Translations under genes and position numbers: made by a program
Notes under the pieces: generated by a model
Told to the model about the DNA's origin: nothing
Database searches by the model: none
What the model saw: the letters and a program-made list of their open reading frames with translations, nothing else
In this document: positions 39,920 through 49,694 of the stretch, one piece after another
How positions within the stretch are numbered: the first letter of the stretch is position 1
How the letters are laid out: each line of letters begins with the position of its first letter
DNA from: an uncultured Aquiluna sp.
GTDB taxonomy: Bacteria > Actinomycetota > Actinomycetes > Actinomycetales > Microbacteriaceae
Length of the DNA stretch: 64,000 bases
Assembly (NCBI GenBank): GCA_913057795.1
Contig: CAJXOD010000004.1
Coordinates: forward strand, 1-64,000
Reading direction: 5' to 3'

Positions 39920-41335
39920 GTGTCTAGTAAGCCATTGACTTTGGCAGAGAAACTGTGGCGAGACCACTTGGTTTTGAAGGGTGAAAACGGTGCTCCGGAT
40001 CTTTTATATATTGATCTGCATCTGATTCATGAAGTAACCAGCCCGCAGGCTTTTGATGGCCTTCGCCTGGCCGGACGTGATGTCAGGCGCAGAGACCTGA
40101 CAATCGCCACTGAGGATCACAACACCCCGACGCAGGACATTCACCTACCAATTGTGGATGCCACCTCTAGGGCACAGGTTCAGGCCCTCAGGGACAACAC
40201 TCGAGAGTTCGATATTCGAATTCACTCGCTCGGCGATAAAAACCAAGGCATAGTTCACGTTGTTGGCCCGCAGTTGGGTCTCACTATGCCGGGACTTACC
40301 GTTGTTTGCGGTGATTCGCACACTTCAACTCACGGCGCCTTTGGGGCACTAGCTATGGGAATTGGAACAAGCGAAGTCGAGCACGTTTTGGCAACCCAAA
40401 CTTTGCCGTTGCAGCGATTTAAGACCATGGCTATAAATGTCGAGGGCACACTTCGTAAAGGCGTTAGCGCTAAAGACATTATTCTGGCCGTCATTTCCAA
40501 GATCTCGACTGGCGGTGGCCAAGGTTACGTTCTTGAGTATCGCGGAAGTGCGATTAGGGCATTGTCTATGGAGGGTCGCATGACCATCTGCAACATGTCG
40601 ATTGAGGCAGGCGCTAGGGCTGGAATAATCGCGCCAGATCAAATTACTTTTGACTATCTCAAAGACAAGCCACACGCACCTCAAGGAGCAGATTGGGATC
40701 AGGCGCTCAAGGACTGGAGCGAACTGACAACCGATCACGATGCAGTTTTTGATGCGGAAGTCTTTATTGATGCCGACACCTTGGATCCTTTTGTAACCTG
40801 GGGAACGAATCCTGGTCAGGGCGTCTCACTCATGGACAGCATTCCAGACCCGGACAGCTTTGATGATCCGAGTCAAAAGGCTGCCGCAATAAAGGCTCTG
40901 GCCTACATGGATCTCAAGGCCGGAACAAAGATGAAAGACATTGCGGTTGACACAGTCTTTTTGGGCTCCTGCACGAACGCAAGAATCGAAGACCTTCGGG
41001 CAGCAGCAGACATTATTCGCGGCCAGGTGATGGCTCCAGGGATACGCATGATGGTGGTCCCCGGCTCTCAAAAGGTGAGGCTTCAGGCTGAAGAAGAGGG
41101 CTTAGACAAAGTTTTCGTTGATTTTGGAGCAGACTGGCGATTTGCCGGTTGCTCAATGTGTTTAGGCATGAACCCGGATCAGCTTGCGCCGGGGGAGCGC
41201 GCAGCTTCCACTTCGAACCGAAACTTTGAAGGCCGGCAAGGCAAAGGCGCAAGAACCCACCTGGTTTCCCCAATGGTGGCTGCGGCAACTGCAATCAGAG
41301 GGACACTTTCTGCCCCTTCAGACTTGGAGCAGTAA
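39920..41335 (+). CDS. leuC: 3-isopropylmalate dehydratase large subunit
   Basis: A 471-residue aconitase-family protein that isomerises 2- to 3-isopropylmalate. The 4Fe-4S cysteines are in [12 protein letters not shown] and [11 protein letters not shown], and [18 protein letters not shown] is the family signature. GTG 39920 follows GAGGTGA. It overlaps leuD by one base (TAATG). It starts the run leuC-leuD-murA-plsC-gpsA-ddl. Confidence 0.97.
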   Translation: MSSKPLTLAEKLWRDHLVLKGENGAPDLLYIDLHLIHEVTSPQAFDGLRLAGRDVRRRDLTIATEDHNTPTQDIHLPIVDATSRAQVQALRDNTREFDIRIHSLGDKNQGIVHVVGPQLGLTMPGLTVVCGDSHTSTHGAFGALAMGIGTSEVEHVLATQTLPLQRFKTMAINVEGTLRKGVSAKDIILAVISKISTGGGQGYVLEYRGSAIRALSMEGRMTICNMSIEAGARAGIIAPDQITFDYLKDKPHAPQGADWDQALKDWSELTTDHDAVFDAEVFIDADTLDPFVTWGTNPGQGVSLMDSIPDPDSFDDPSQKAAAIKALAYMDLKAGTKMKDIAVDTVFLGSCTNARIEDLRAAADIIRGQVMAPGIRMMVVPGSQKVRLQAEEEGLDKVFVDFGADWRFAGCSMCLGMNPDQLAPGERAASTSNRNFEGRQGKGARTHLVSPMVAAATAIRGTLSAPSDLEQ

Positions 41336-41937
41336 TGGAAAAAGTTACTCAGTTCACCGGCACCGGCATGCCTCTAAAAATAAGCAACGTTGATACTGAC
41401 CAAATAATCCCTGCGGTTTTCTTGAAGCGAATAACCAAGACTGGATTCGAAGACGGGCTGTTTGCGAATTGGCGGCAGAACCCTGATTTTGTTCTAAATA
41501 ACCCGAGTTTCCAAGGCGCCGAAGTCCTTGTTGCCGGATCCGATTTTGGAACCGGCTCTTCAAGAGAGCACGCAGTTTGGGCGCTCAGGGACTATGGCTT
41601 CAAGGCGGTTTTTAGCTCCAAATTCGCGGACATATTTCTTGGAAACTCCGGTAAGCAGGGTTTAATCGCTGGAGTCATAACCGATGCCGACACGGAAACC
41701 CTCTGGGAGCAGATTGATGCAGACCCCGCTGCCAAAATAACCGTAGACCTCCCAAGCCAAGAAATTCGAGTGAACGATGTCGTGATTCGATTTGGGATCG
41801 ACGAATATACTAAGTGGCGTCTGACCGAGGGGCTTGACGATATCGGAATAACCCTCCAGAGTGAAGATGCGATAGCGGCCTACGAGGCCAAAAGAGAGTC
41901 CTGGAAACCCAAGACTCTGCCAGCCAAGGGAGTTTGA
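41335..41937 (+). CDS. leuD: 3-isopropylmalate dehydratase small subunit
   Basis: A 200-residue swivelling domain subunit. [16 protein letters not shown] and [17 protein letters not shown] are LeuD signatures. The ATG overlaps the leuC stop (TAATG), and the stop TGA abuts the TTG start of murA without a gap. Confidence 0.96.
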   Translation: MEKVTQFTGTGMPLKISNVDTDQIIPAVFLKRITKTGFEDGLFANWRQNPDFVLNNPSFQGAEVLVAGSDFGTGSSREHAVWALRDYGFKAVFSSKFADIFLGNSGKQGLIAGVITDADTETLWEQIDADPAAKITVDLPSQEIRVNDVVIRFGIDEYTKWRLTEGLDDIGITLQSEDAIAAYEAKRESWKPKTLPAKGV

Positions 41938-43254
41938 TTGAGCCTGATTAGGATCGAGGGCGGCAAGCCACTCAAAGGCAGAGTCGACCTAAAGGGCGCC
42001 AAAAACCTGGTGACCAAGGCCATGGTCGCAGCACTGCTGGGCGAAACTCCTTCGACGCTTTTGGACGTTCCTCATATTTCCGACGTAGACGTTGTTGAAA
42101 GACTTCTAAACCTTCATGGCGTGACAATCACTCATGATCCTAAAACTGGTGACATGACACTGGACCCCTCCAATGTTGAGCAGGCAAGAATCGTGGACAT
42201 TGATGCTCACGCCGGGTCATCCAGAATTCCCATTCTGTTTTGTGGCCCACTTCTTCATCGCCTTGGCGAGGCCTTCATTCCGGGCCTTGGCGGCTGCGAG
42301 ATTGGCGACCGACCAGTTGATTTTCACTTTGACGTTCTTCGGCAGTTCGGCGCTGTTATTGAGAAGCTGCCTACCGGCACTCGACTCAGTGCTCCAGACG
42401 GGCTAGTAGCGGCAAAAATAAATCTTCCTTATCCATCGGTCGGTGCCACCGAGCAGGTTCTTCTCTCGGCAACAACGGCAAAGGGCCTAACAGAACTTCG
42501 CGGCGCAGCTATCGAGCCCGAGATCATCGACCTGATAGCGATTTTGCAAAAGATGGGCGCAATCATTTCGGTTGATACCGATCGCGTTATACGGATCGAG
42601 GGCGTAAAGCAGCTCAAGGGATATACCCATAAAGCATTGTTTGACCGAAATGAAGCCGCTTCTTGGGCGGCCGCAGCGCTTGCCACGAAGGGTGATATCT
42701 TCGTCGGCGGTGCGAAGCAAATTGAAATGATGACTTTTCTAAACACCTACCGAAAAGTAGGTGGCGAGTTTGAGATTGAACCTGCGGGAATTCGTTTTTA
42801 TCACCCCGGCTCAGAACTGCAGCCAGTAGTGATTGAAACCGATGTTCATCCTGGATTCATGACTGACTGGCAACAGCCTCTGGTGGTAGCCCTCACCCAG
42901 GCTCAAGGTCTGTCTATCGTGCACGAGACGGTTTATGAAAACCGATTTGGATTCACCGAGGCGCTTGTCAAAATGGGTGCCCAAATCCAGATTTATCGGG
43001 AGTGCTTGGGGGGTAACCCGTGCCGTTTTGGTCAGCGAAACTTTAACCACTCTGCGGTCATCTCCGGTCCAACTCCATTGCGTGGCGCGGACATTCGGGT
43101 TCCAGACTTACGCGGTGGCTTCTCTCACGTTGTTGCCGCATTGGCCGCCGAAGGAACCTCCAATGTTTCAAACGTTCAATTGATTTCAAGGGGCTATGAG
43201 CGCTTTATCGACAAGCTTCAAGATCTCGGGGCCGACTTTCAGATTGAAGGTTGA
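41938..43254 (+). CDS. murA: UDP-N-acetylglucosamine 1-carboxyvinyltransferase
   Basis: A 438-residue EPSP-synthase-fold enzyme for the first committed step of peptidoglycan synthesis. K22-N23 (GAKNLVTK) bind substrate and C120 in GGCEIGDRP is the catalytic Cys that fosfomycin alkylates. TTG 41938 directly follows the leuD stop, and its frame start (MSLIRIEGGKPLKG) matches the family. It overlaps the plsC region, which begins 6 bases after its stop. Confidence 0.95.
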   Translation: MSLIRIEGGKPLKGRVDLKGAKNLVTKAMVAALLGETPSTLLDVPHISDVDVVERLLNLHGVTITHDPKTGDMTLDPSNVEQARIVDIDAHAGSSRIPILFCGPLLHRLGEAFIPGLGGCEIGDRPVDFHFDVLRQFGAVIEKLPTGTRLSAPDGLVAAKINLPYPSVGATEQVLLSATTAKGLTELRGAAIEPEIIDLIAILQKMGAIISVDTDRVIRIEGVKQLKGYTHKALFDRNEAASWAAAALATKGDIFVGGAKQIEMMTFLNTYRKVGGEFEIEPAGIRFYHPGSELQPVVIETDVHPGFMTDWQQPLVVALTQAQGLSIVHETVYENRFGFTEALVKMGAQIQIYRECLGGNPCRFGQRNFNHSAVISGPTPLRGADIRVPDLRGGFSHVVAALAAEGTSNVSNVQLISRGYERFIDKLQDLGADFQIEG

Positions 43255-43259
43255 AAAAA

Positions 43260-44027
43260 ATGACGGCATCATCGGCATCGAAAAGGTTTGAAGACCAGAG
43301 AAGCTGGCTGTTCAGATTGGTAGCCGGTCTTATGGCTCCCGTGCTTCGATTGTTTTTCAATATAAAAACCACAGGCTTGGAGAACTTGCCTAAGGGTGGA
43401 TATATTTTGGTCGGGAACCACGTCAGCTACTTGGATCCATTCGCTTTTGCCTACTCCGTTTACATACACATGAAGCGAGTTCCTCATTACCTAGCCAAAG
43501 AGTCGCTATTTCGGATCCCCATTGTTGGAAAAATTCTTCCCAAAGTCGGTCAGATCCCCGTTTATCGTGGTGGTAAGTCCAACGAGGAGCCTCTTCGAGT
43601 GGCCAAAGAGTACCTGGCCGCAGGACAGGTTGTCATAGTGTTCCCGGAGGGCACATTGACCAGGGATCCGGATCTATGGCCAATGCGCGGTAAAAGCGGC
43701 GCTATTAGGCTCGCACTCGAGCTTGGCCTACCCGTCGTGCCGGCTGCGCACTGGGGTGTAGAAAAAGTGCTTGGCAATTACTCCAAGAAGTTTCGACCAA
43801 ACCCTTTTCATACGGTTCGAGTGAAAATCGGCATGCCGATCTATTTCGAGAAGCCAAAAAAAGACGCCCTGACCGCAAAAGAAATGGGCGATGCTACTGA
43901 CAAGATTATGCGAGAGGTTGCGAAGCTTGTCGGTGAAATGCGAGGCGAAACTCCTCCCGAAAAGCTGTGGGACCCAAACGATAAAGGCCAGACCCAAACT
44001 GGGAATTTTAGAAAAGACATAAAGTGA
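43260..44027 (+). CDS. plsC: 1-acyl-sn-glycerol-3-phosphate acyltransferase (PlsC family)
   Basis: A 255-residue acyltransferase with the NHX4D motif NHVSYLDP and the FPEGTLTRDP motif. A hydrophobic N-terminal segment probably anchors it at the membrane for phosphatidic acid synthesis. ATG 43260 has GAAGG nine bases upstream; an in-frame TTG at 43251 is less likely. It overlaps gpsA by 4 bases, a sensible link because GpsA makes the glycerol-3-phosphate acceptor. Confidence 0.92.
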   Translation: MTASSASKRFEDQRSWLFRLVAGLMAPVLRLFFNIKTTGLENLPKGGYILVGNHVSYLDPFAFAYSVYIHMKRVPHYLAKESLFRIPIVGKILPKVGQIPVYRGGKSNEEPLRVAKEYLAAGQVVIVFPEGTLTRDPDLWPMRGKSGAIRLALELGLPVVPAAHWGVEKVLGNYSKKFRPNPFHTVRVKIGMPIYFEKPKKDALTAKEMGDATDKIMREVAKLVGEMRGETPPEKLWDPNDKGQTQTGNFRKDIK

Positions 44028-45022
44028 AAATCGCAGTTATGGGTGCAGGTAGTTGGGGCACGACTGTGGCCAAGGTCATTGCCGATGGTGGCAACGATGT
44101 GGTGCTTTGGTCGAGACGCCAGGATCTCGCCGATGAGATTAATAAAACTTCTAGAAACGGTGACTACCTTCCGGGCGTTGATTTACCCAAGACGCTGACT
44201 GCCACCTCGGACCTGCAAGCCGCTCTGGCGAATGCCACTCAGGTTTACATAGCTATTCCATCTCAGTCGCTCCGTGAGACCTTGGGTCAGTGGAAAGAGC
44301 TGATTCCTAAGAGTGCAACCGTAATTAGCCTTATGAAGGGGCTAGAGCAGTCCACGGGTGCACGCATGAGTGAAGTTATTCATCAGGCTACAAATGTGCC
44401 CGCATCACAAATAGCGGTGCTTTCGGGTCCTAACTTGGCTCTCGAAATCGCGCGTAGAGATCCTGCGGCAGCTGTCTGCGCCTGCGAGGATCAAGATCGC
44501 GCGATTGAAGTTGCACAGGTTTGCTCAAACCAGTACTTCACAGTGTTTACCAATCAGGACCTGGTTGGTACCGAACTCGGCGGTGTTCTGAAGAACCTAA
44601 TTGCAGTAGCTATCGGAATTGTGAGCGGCTTGGGTTATGGCCAAAACACAAAGGCGTCAATTATGACCAGGGGTCTAAGCGAAATAACAAACTTTGCGAT
44701 TGAGCACGGCGCGAGGAGGAGAACCATGTTCGGCCTTGCCGGCCTGGGTGACCTTATTGCAACGAGTGAGTCGAATCTTTCACGGAACTTTAGAGCGGGG
44801 GAGATGCTAGGTAAGGGCTACAGCAAGCCCGAAGTACTGCGTCGCATGGAGCAAACCGCTGAAGGCCTAAGTTCGGTGGAGCCAGTTTTAGAGATTGCAC
44901 AGAGGCTGGGTATAGACATGCCAATAGTGCAGCAGGTCAGCGACGTACTAAACGGGGTCATGAAGCCGACTGATTTTGGTCAGCACCTGAACCTTGCCGA
45001 CGAAATTGAAATGGAGTTCTAA
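44024..45022 (+). CDS. gpsA: NAD(P)-dependent glycerol-3-phosphate dehydrogenase
   Basis: A 332-residue enzyme producing sn-glycerol-3-phosphate for phospholipids. GAGSWGTTVAKV is the nucleotide-binding motif; LSGPNLALEIA and the catalytic Lys in GGVLKNLIAVAIG are present. GTG 44024 overlaps the plsC stop (GTGA). The stop overlaps the ddl ATG by one base. Confidence 0.97.
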   Translation: MKIAVMGAGSWGTTVAKVIADGGNDVVLWSRRQDLADEINKTSRNGDYLPGVDLPKTLTATSDLQAALANATQVYIAIPSQSLRETLGQWKELIPKSATVISLMKGLEQSTGARMSEVIHQATNVPASQIAVLSGPNLALEIARRDPAAAVCACEDQDRAIEVAQVCSNQYFTVFTNQDLVGTELGGVLKNLIAVAIGIVSGLGYGQNTKASIMTRGLSEITNFAIEHGARRRTMFGLAGLGDLIATSESNLSRNFRAGEMLGKGYSKPEVLRRMEQTAEGLSSVEPVLEIAQRLGIDMPIVQQVSDVLNGVMKPTDFGQHLNLADEIEMEF

Positions 45023-46098
45023 TGCAACGCATAGCCCTAATTTATGGAGGAGAATCAAGCGAGCATTCAGTCTCCTGCGTGACAGCACTGGGTGTATTTA
45101 CAGCCATCGATTCGACAAAGTATGAGATTATCCCGATTGGAATTACCAAAACTGGGCGCTTCGTTCTGGAGCCGGTAAACCAAGAATGGCGACTCGAGGA
45201 CTTTCCCGAAGTAAGCGAGGACTCACCGGAATTATTGCTGCCACTTGGCGGCGGCGAACTTCGAATGACCTCAGGTATTTCTCTTGGAAAAATTCACTTG
45301 GCATTTCCAGTTCTTCATGGTCCAAATGGAGAGGATGGCTCGATTCAGGGCCTGCTCCAGCTTTGCAAGATTCCATACGTGGGCAATGGCGTGATGGCTT
45401 CAGCATTGGCAATGGATAAAGTTCAGGCCAAGGCTCTTTTCCGCGATGTCGGATTAGAGGTTGCCTCGGAGCAGGTAATCACTCGCGATCAGTGGGAAGA
45501 GTCAAAAAGCACCTGTTTGGCCCGCGCCAAAAAGATTCTGAAGCCGGACGCCTTTGTTAAGCCTTCCAGGTCCGGTTCTTCGGTGGGCGTGAGCCTTGTC
45601 TTGAAGGAAAAAGACCTTGAGGCGGCTATTGAGTTGGCTTTGAGCCACGATCAAACCGCAATGGTGGAGAGACGAGTTTTGGGTCGAGAGATCGAATGTT
45701 CGGTTCTAGAAATGCCAAACGGCGACCTGCAGGTATCGAAGGCTGGCGAGATTCTTGTAACCGGTAGGCCTTTTTATGATTACGAAGCGAAATACCTGGG
45801 AGCTGGAGCGGAGCTCGTAATCCCCGCGAAACTATCCGCCAAAGACTCATCAGCACTTGCGAAGGCTGCGATGGCCGCTTTTCGAGCTCTTGGCTGCAAG
45901 GGGCTTGCGAGAACCGATTTCTTTCTAACCAAAAAAGGTTGGGTTATTACCGAGGTGAACACCATGCCGGGGTTCACTCCAATTTCAATGTATCCGTTGT
46001 TATTTGAGGCCAGTGGAATCAATTATCAGGAACTGGTTGAGATTCTGATTCAAAATGGTTTCGGTGAACAAGAGCTAACTGAAGAGGCGGCTGATTAG
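45022..46098 (+). CDS. ddl: D-alanine-D-alanine ligase
   Basis: A 358-residue ATP-grasp ligase making the D-Ala-D-Ala dipeptide. GGESSEHSVSCVTALG at the N-terminus, HGPNGEDGSIQGLLQ and the C-terminal EVNTMPGFTPISMYP are diagnostic. It is coupled to gpsA by a TAATG overlap and convergent with the DUF3515 gene, sharing the TTAG stop tetranucleotide. Confidence 0.97.
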   Translation: MQRIALIYGGESSEHSVSCVTALGVFTAIDSTKYEIIPIGITKTGRFVLEPVNQEWRLEDFPEVSEDSPELLLPLGGGELRMTSGISLGKIHLAFPVLHGPNGEDGSIQGLLQLCKIPYVGNGVMASALAMDKVQAKALFRDVGLEVASEQVITRDQWEESKSTCLARAKKILKPDAFVKPSRSGSSVGVSLVLKEKDLEAAIELALSHDQTAMVERRVLGREIECSVLEMPNGDLQVSKAGEILVTGRPFYDYEAKYLGAGAELVIPAKLSAKDSSALAKAAMAAFRALGCKGLARTDFFLTKKGWVITEVNTMPGFTPISMYPLLFEASGINYQELVEILIQNGFGEQELTEEAAD

Positions 46099-46541
46099 TC
46101 GACCAGCGTGGTGCAGACCTTTGTTCTTGGCAAGACGCTCATTGCTTGAGATAGGCCTTCGAGTGTGCTTATTCCGCTGGCAACCTCAGAATCAACTATG
46201 ACTTCTACTGCCGGGAAAGTGGCGTAGGAAATAAATCTATATTTGGGTGCGTCACTTTCATCCACCAACCAGTCCGTTGTACCCGCGGTTACGCAAGGTA
46301 GCGTCGAGACTTCGACTGTCTCCAGCCCGCAACGAAGCAGAACAGCTGCGGGATTTCCCCAGGCGGCCGTGGCTTGAGCATTGGTGTAGCGGAGTTGATT
46401 TTCTCCGAGCATGTCCGGCAGTCGCACGCTTACATCTGCACAATTTGGATTATTTGAGTCTTCCGCGGCCTCAAGATTGACCGCTTGTGTGCAACCGGAA
46501 AGTAAAACCAACAAAAACATCGAGATAGTAAATGTGCGCAT
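46095..46541 (-). CDS. DUF3515-family lipoprotein
   Basis: A 148-residue predicted lipoprotein with lipobox LLSGC (C17) after a short hydrophobic signal. Downstream cysteines (in NPNCADVSV, LLRCGLE, LPCVTAG, KVCTTLVD) may form disulfides outside the membrane. DUF3515 genes typically lie between ddl and thiL in actinobacteria, as here. Function unknown. A TAGCCT box 7 bases before the ATG suggests a leaderless transcript. Confidence 0.85.
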   Translation of the reverse strand: MRTFTISMFLLVLLSGCTQAVNLEAAEDSNNPNCADVSVRLPDMLGENQLRYTNAQATAAWGNPAAVLLRCGLETVEVSTLPCVTAGTTDWLVDESDAPKYRFISYATFPAVEVIVDSEVASGISTLEGLSQAMSVLPRTKVCTTLVD

Positions 46542-46548
46542 TGAAATA

Positions 46549-46558
46549 AGGCTAGCGT
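46549..46558. promoter_or_regulatory. Overlapping divergent -10 boxes (DUF3515 gene / thiL)
   Basis: AGGCTAGCGT contains TAGCCT on the minus strand (46554-46549, 7 bases before the DUF3515 ATG) and TAGCGT on the plus strand (46553-46558, 6 bases before the thiL GTG). They share two bases within a GCTAGC palindrome, in a gap of only 23 bases. Confidence 0.5.
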
Positions 46559-46564
46559 TGCTCT

Positions 46565-47566
46565 GTGAATAATGACGGCCAAAAGATTATTGAGATCGGC
46601 GAGACCGAAGCTCTTAGACGAGCACTGAGCGTTTTCAAGCCGGTTGCCACAACACTTATTGGCCCGGGCGATGATGCTGCGGTTATCAGCGTTAGTGATT
46701 CCCGGGTGGTTATTACAACCGACACCATGGTTCAGGATCATGATTTTAGGCTTGAGTGGTCTTCTGGCTTTGACATTGGCTACAAGGCGGTCACCAGCAA
46801 TGTTGCGGACTTAGTTGCGATGGGAGCTGCACCAAGGGCGCTAACTGTCGCACTGGTAGTCACCAAAGAAACCCCTCAGGCCTGGCTCGAGGATTTTGCC
46901 TCCGGACTGCAGTCAGCATGTGACCGGCATGCTCCGGAATGTCAGATTGTCGGGGGAGACCTTGCATCCGGCGAGCAAATAGTAATTGCGATCGCCGCCC
47001 ACGGAGACCTCGAGTCCAGACAGCCGATACTGCGCTCAACGGCCGAAGTGGGCGACCTAATCGTTATTGCTGGAACGCTAGGGAAGGCCGCATGCGGACT
47101 TGCATTACTTAGCTCCAATGATGAAACCTTGTCGGCCAGCTATCCGGAACTTGTGAGTATTCAGCTTCGACCAGTGCCAGATTTCGCGCTGGGCCTGGAG
47201 TTGGCAGCTGTGGCATCATCGATGCTCGACGTGTCAGACGGATTATCTCTAGACGCCGGGAGACTCGCGTCTAGTTCAAATGTCAGCATGAACATAAAAA
47301 AAGAGCTACTTGAGGGCTACGCGGCAATTCTCGAGCAAGCGGCACAATCTATCAACTCTCGAGATTCTGAAGCTCCACCGGTTTCTGAGTGGGACTGGAT
47401 TCTGCACGGGGGTGAAGACCATTGCTTCCTGGCTACCGTCTCACCGACGGCCGCGTTACCTCGCGGCACAAAGGTCATTGGCGAGGTGATAGCCAAGGGC
47501 GATAGCGACGTTTATCTAAGTGGTCAACCGTTGAGCCCAAAGGGCTGGGATTCCGTTACCGGATAG
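46565..47566 (+). CDS. thiL: Thiamine-monophosphate kinase
   Basis: A 333-residue ATP-dependent kinase that makes thiamine diphosphate. GPGDDAAVISV is the N-terminal metal-binding motif, TTDTMVQDHDF the next, and DVSDGLSLDAGRLA and GGEDHCFLATV are family signatures. GTG 46565 lacks a ribosome site but has TAGCGT 6 bases upstream. Convergent with dapD with a 3-base gap. Confidence 0.95.
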   Translation: MNNDGQKIIEIGETEALRRALSVFKPVATTLIGPGDDAAVISVSDSRVVITTDTMVQDHDFRLEWSSGFDIGYKAVTSNVADLVAMGAAPRALTVALVVTKETPQAWLEDFASGLQSACDRHAPECQIVGGDLASGEQIVIAIAAHGDLESRQPILRSTAEVGDLIVIAGTLGKAACGLALLSSNDETLSASYPELVSIQLRPVPDFALGLELAAVASSMLDVSDGLSLDAGRLASSSNVSMNIKKELLEGYAAILEQAAQSINSRDSEAPPVSEWDWILHGGEDHCFLATVSPTAALPRGTKVIGEVIAKGDSDVYLSGQPLSPKGWDSVTG

Positions 47567-47569
47567 CGT

Positions 47570-48519
47570 CTAGGCGTGAAGCTCTGAATTGAGAGAAACC
47601 CCAACGCCTTGACGGGCAATTGCCTCCACCGCGCCATTTAGAGAGTTTCTTCTAAACAGTAGGCCAGGTAGGCCGCTTAGCTCAGCGGCCTTCACGGTTT
47701 CGGTTTTACCCCCAACTATCAAAATCACTTTGGTGCCCGCCGTCACATAAAGGCCGGCCTCCACGATCGAGTCGTCTCCAATGGAGATTCCGATTCCAGA
47801 ATTTGCTCCAAGTAGTGCTCGTTCGCCAATGGAAATTCGGTGGCTACCTCCACCAGACAGAGTTCCCATAATCGATGCTCCACCGCCAACATCGGAGCCA
47901 TCGCCAACAATAACCCCCTGCGAAATTCGACCCTCCACCATAGAAGCGCCGAGGGTTCCAGCGTTGAAGTTCACGAAGCCTTCGTGCATCACTGTGGTGC
48001 CCGGAGCTAAATGAGCGCCGAGCCTAACGCGGTTGGCATCTGCTATTCGGACCTTTTTTGGGACCACGTAGTCCACCAGTCGCGGGAACTTATCGATGGA
48101 GTGAGCAATCACTCCGTGGCGCCGTAACTCGAGCGTCCTTGCCTCAAAGTCGGCTAGGTCCATGACACCGAAATTTGTAAAGGCGACGATCGGCAAGTTC
48201 GGTATAAGCCCTTCCAGGTTGATCGAGTTGGGCCTACAAGGAGCTTGGACAATAGGTGCAAACGAAGGTAAGCATCGGCAGTTGACTCAACGGGGTTGGT
48301 TAGATCTACTTCAACTCGAATAACCTCAAGGGTTAGATTACGAAGCTCATCTGGACCGGCTTTCTGGTCCAATTCCTTCGGCGGAAACCACTGCTGGTCC
48401 GACATCGGTGCCTCACCGAGGCAAGGTTCCGGAAACCAGACGTCAAGCACTGCCCCGCTCGGGGACTTAGAGGCCAGACCGTGTCCCCAGGCCTTTTGGT
48501 TAATTTGCACATCACTCAT
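47570..48519 (-). pseudogene. dapD: Tetrahydrodipicolinate N-succinyltransferase, interrupted by a one-base frameshift
   Basis: Two overlapping frames encode the two parts of one actinobacterial DapD. The N-terminal part starts at ATG 48519 (MSDVQINQKAWGHGLA) and reads [13 protein letters not shown], then drifts into non-homologous sequence and stops. The C-terminal part ([13 protein letters not shown] to the end, with the left-handed beta-helix [20 protein letters not shown]) is in the next frame. One extra T in the plus-strand run near 48228-48229 (an A on the coding strand) restores NSINLEGL and a continuous protein of 316 residues, the usual length for this group. A sequencing or assembly error is more likely than real loss because dapE is intact and DAP synthesis is needed for the wall. 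TATTCT 7 bases before the ATG suggests a leaderless message. Confidence 0.88.
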
Positions 48520-48526
48520 TGCAACC

Positions 48527-48542
48527 AGAATACAGGTAGCCT
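48527..48542. promoter_or_regulatory. Divergent -10 boxes of dapD and dapE
   Basis: In the 30 bases between the two start codons, TATTCT on the minus strand (48532-48527) ends 7 bases before the dapD ATG, and TAGCCT on the plus strand (48537-48542) ends 7 bases before the dapE ATG. Neither gene has a Shine-Dalgarno. Confidence 0.55.
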
Positions 48543-48549
48543 TAATCAC

Positions 48550-49623
48550 ATGTCAGCCTTAGACCCTACTCAGACGCTTGTCGAGCTCACCATGGCAATT
48601 TGCGATATCGAGTCAGTCTCGTCCAATGAAGCAAAGCTTGCCGATGAGATCGAGCAGGTTTTGACCACGGCCTCGCATTTATCGATTACACGCGATGGCA
48701 ACGCGGTGGTGGCAAGGACCAATCTAAACCGAGACACTCGAGTCATCATCGCCGGCCACATCGACACCGTGCCCGTGGCAGATAACCTGCCCTCAAAGCT
48801 TCATCATTTTGAGCGGGAGCAAGTGATTTTTGGCCGTGGAACAGTAGACATGAAGGGCGGCATTGCAGTTATGTTGAAGCTTGCGGTCGAACTCCAGCAG
48901 CCCAAATTCGATGTCACTTGGGTTTTTTATGACAACGAAGAAGTGGCTGCTGACCTTAATGGGCTTGGACGACTTTCTAGGAATCATCCGGAACTACTGA
49001 CCGGAGAGTTCGCGGTGTTGTGTGAACCCACCAGCGCAATGGTCGAGGGAGGGTGCAACGGCACGGTTCGAGTTGAAGTTAGAACCGTTGGCGTCAAGGC
49101 TCACTCCGCAAGACCTTGGATGGGTAAAAACGCAATTCATGCACTCGCGCACTCGCTAAACATCTTGAACGACTACCAACCAGCAACGATCACCGTCGAT
49201 GGGCTTGCTTACAAAGAAAGCTTGAGTGCGGTGTTAGTCAGCGGTGGCATTGCGACCAACGTGATTCCCGATGCCGCTGTGCTGACCGTGAACTATCGCT
49301 TCGCACCGGATAAGTCTGCCGCCGAAGCAATTGCGCACCTTGAAATCCTGTTTAAGGGCTTTGAGGTTGTTGTCACAGATCAGGCAGAAGGTGCCAAGCC
49401 CGGCTTGAACCTGCCAGTAGCTCTTGATTTCATTGCTGCCATCGGCGCAGAGGTTAGGCCGAAGTATGGCTGGACCGATGTTGCAAGGTTTTCGGCCATG
49501 GGAATTCCCGCGGTGAACTACGGCCCGGGAGATCCTTCATTGGCTCATGCGGACAACGAAAATGTGCCGGTTGGTCACCTTGTTGATACAGAGGCCGGAC
49601 TTAGGGCCTGGCTCAGCCATTAG
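48550..49623 (+). CDS. dapE: Succinyl-diaminopimelate desuccinylase
   Basis: A 357-residue M20-family metallohydrolase for DAP/lysine synthesis. Zinc ligands are in AGHIDTVPV (His, Asp) and GRGTVDMKGG, with the catalytic Glu pair in DNEEVAADLNGLG. The dimerisation domain follows from GCNGTVRVEV. ATG 48550 begins just inside a TAGCCT-driven leaderless transcript; a longer in-frame start would overlap dapD. It acts two steps after DapD in the same pathway. Confidence 0.94.
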   Translation: MSALDPTQTLVELTMAICDIESVSSNEAKLADEIEQVLTTASHLSITRDGNAVVARTNLNRDTRVIIAGHIDTVPVADNLPSKLHHFEREQVIFGRGTVDMKGGIAVMLKLAVELQQPKFDVTWVFYDNEEVAADLNGLGRLSRNHPELLTGEFAVLCEPTSAMVEGGCNGTVRVEVRTVGVKAHSARPWMGKNAIHALAHSLNILNDYQPATITVDGLAYKESLSAVLVSGGIATNVIPDAAVLTVNYRFAPDKSAAEAIAHLEILFKGFEVVVTDQAEGAKPGLNLPVALDFIAAIGAEVRPKYGWTDVARFSAMGIPAVNYGPGDPSLAHADNENVPVGHLVDTEAGLRAWLSH

Positions 49624-49628
49624 ATAAA

Positions 49629-49658
49629 TTGGCGCTTCGGTGAGAAGTCTGGGATAAT
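49629..49658 (+). promoter_or_regulatory. Promoter of the DUF3117 gene
   Basis: TTGGCG (49629-49634) and GATAAT (49653-49658) with an 18-base spacer form a good -35/-10 pair, 36 bases upstream of the ATG. Confidence 0.5.
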
Positions 49659-49694
49659 TATGACTTCTAAGACGAATCCAAGGAGTCCAACCTC

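Noticed and set aside
48154..48549. Separate 131-residue gene next to dapD
   Set aside because: Its first ~90 residues are the DapD N-terminus and the rest is out-of-frame noise; it is part of the frameshifted dapD.
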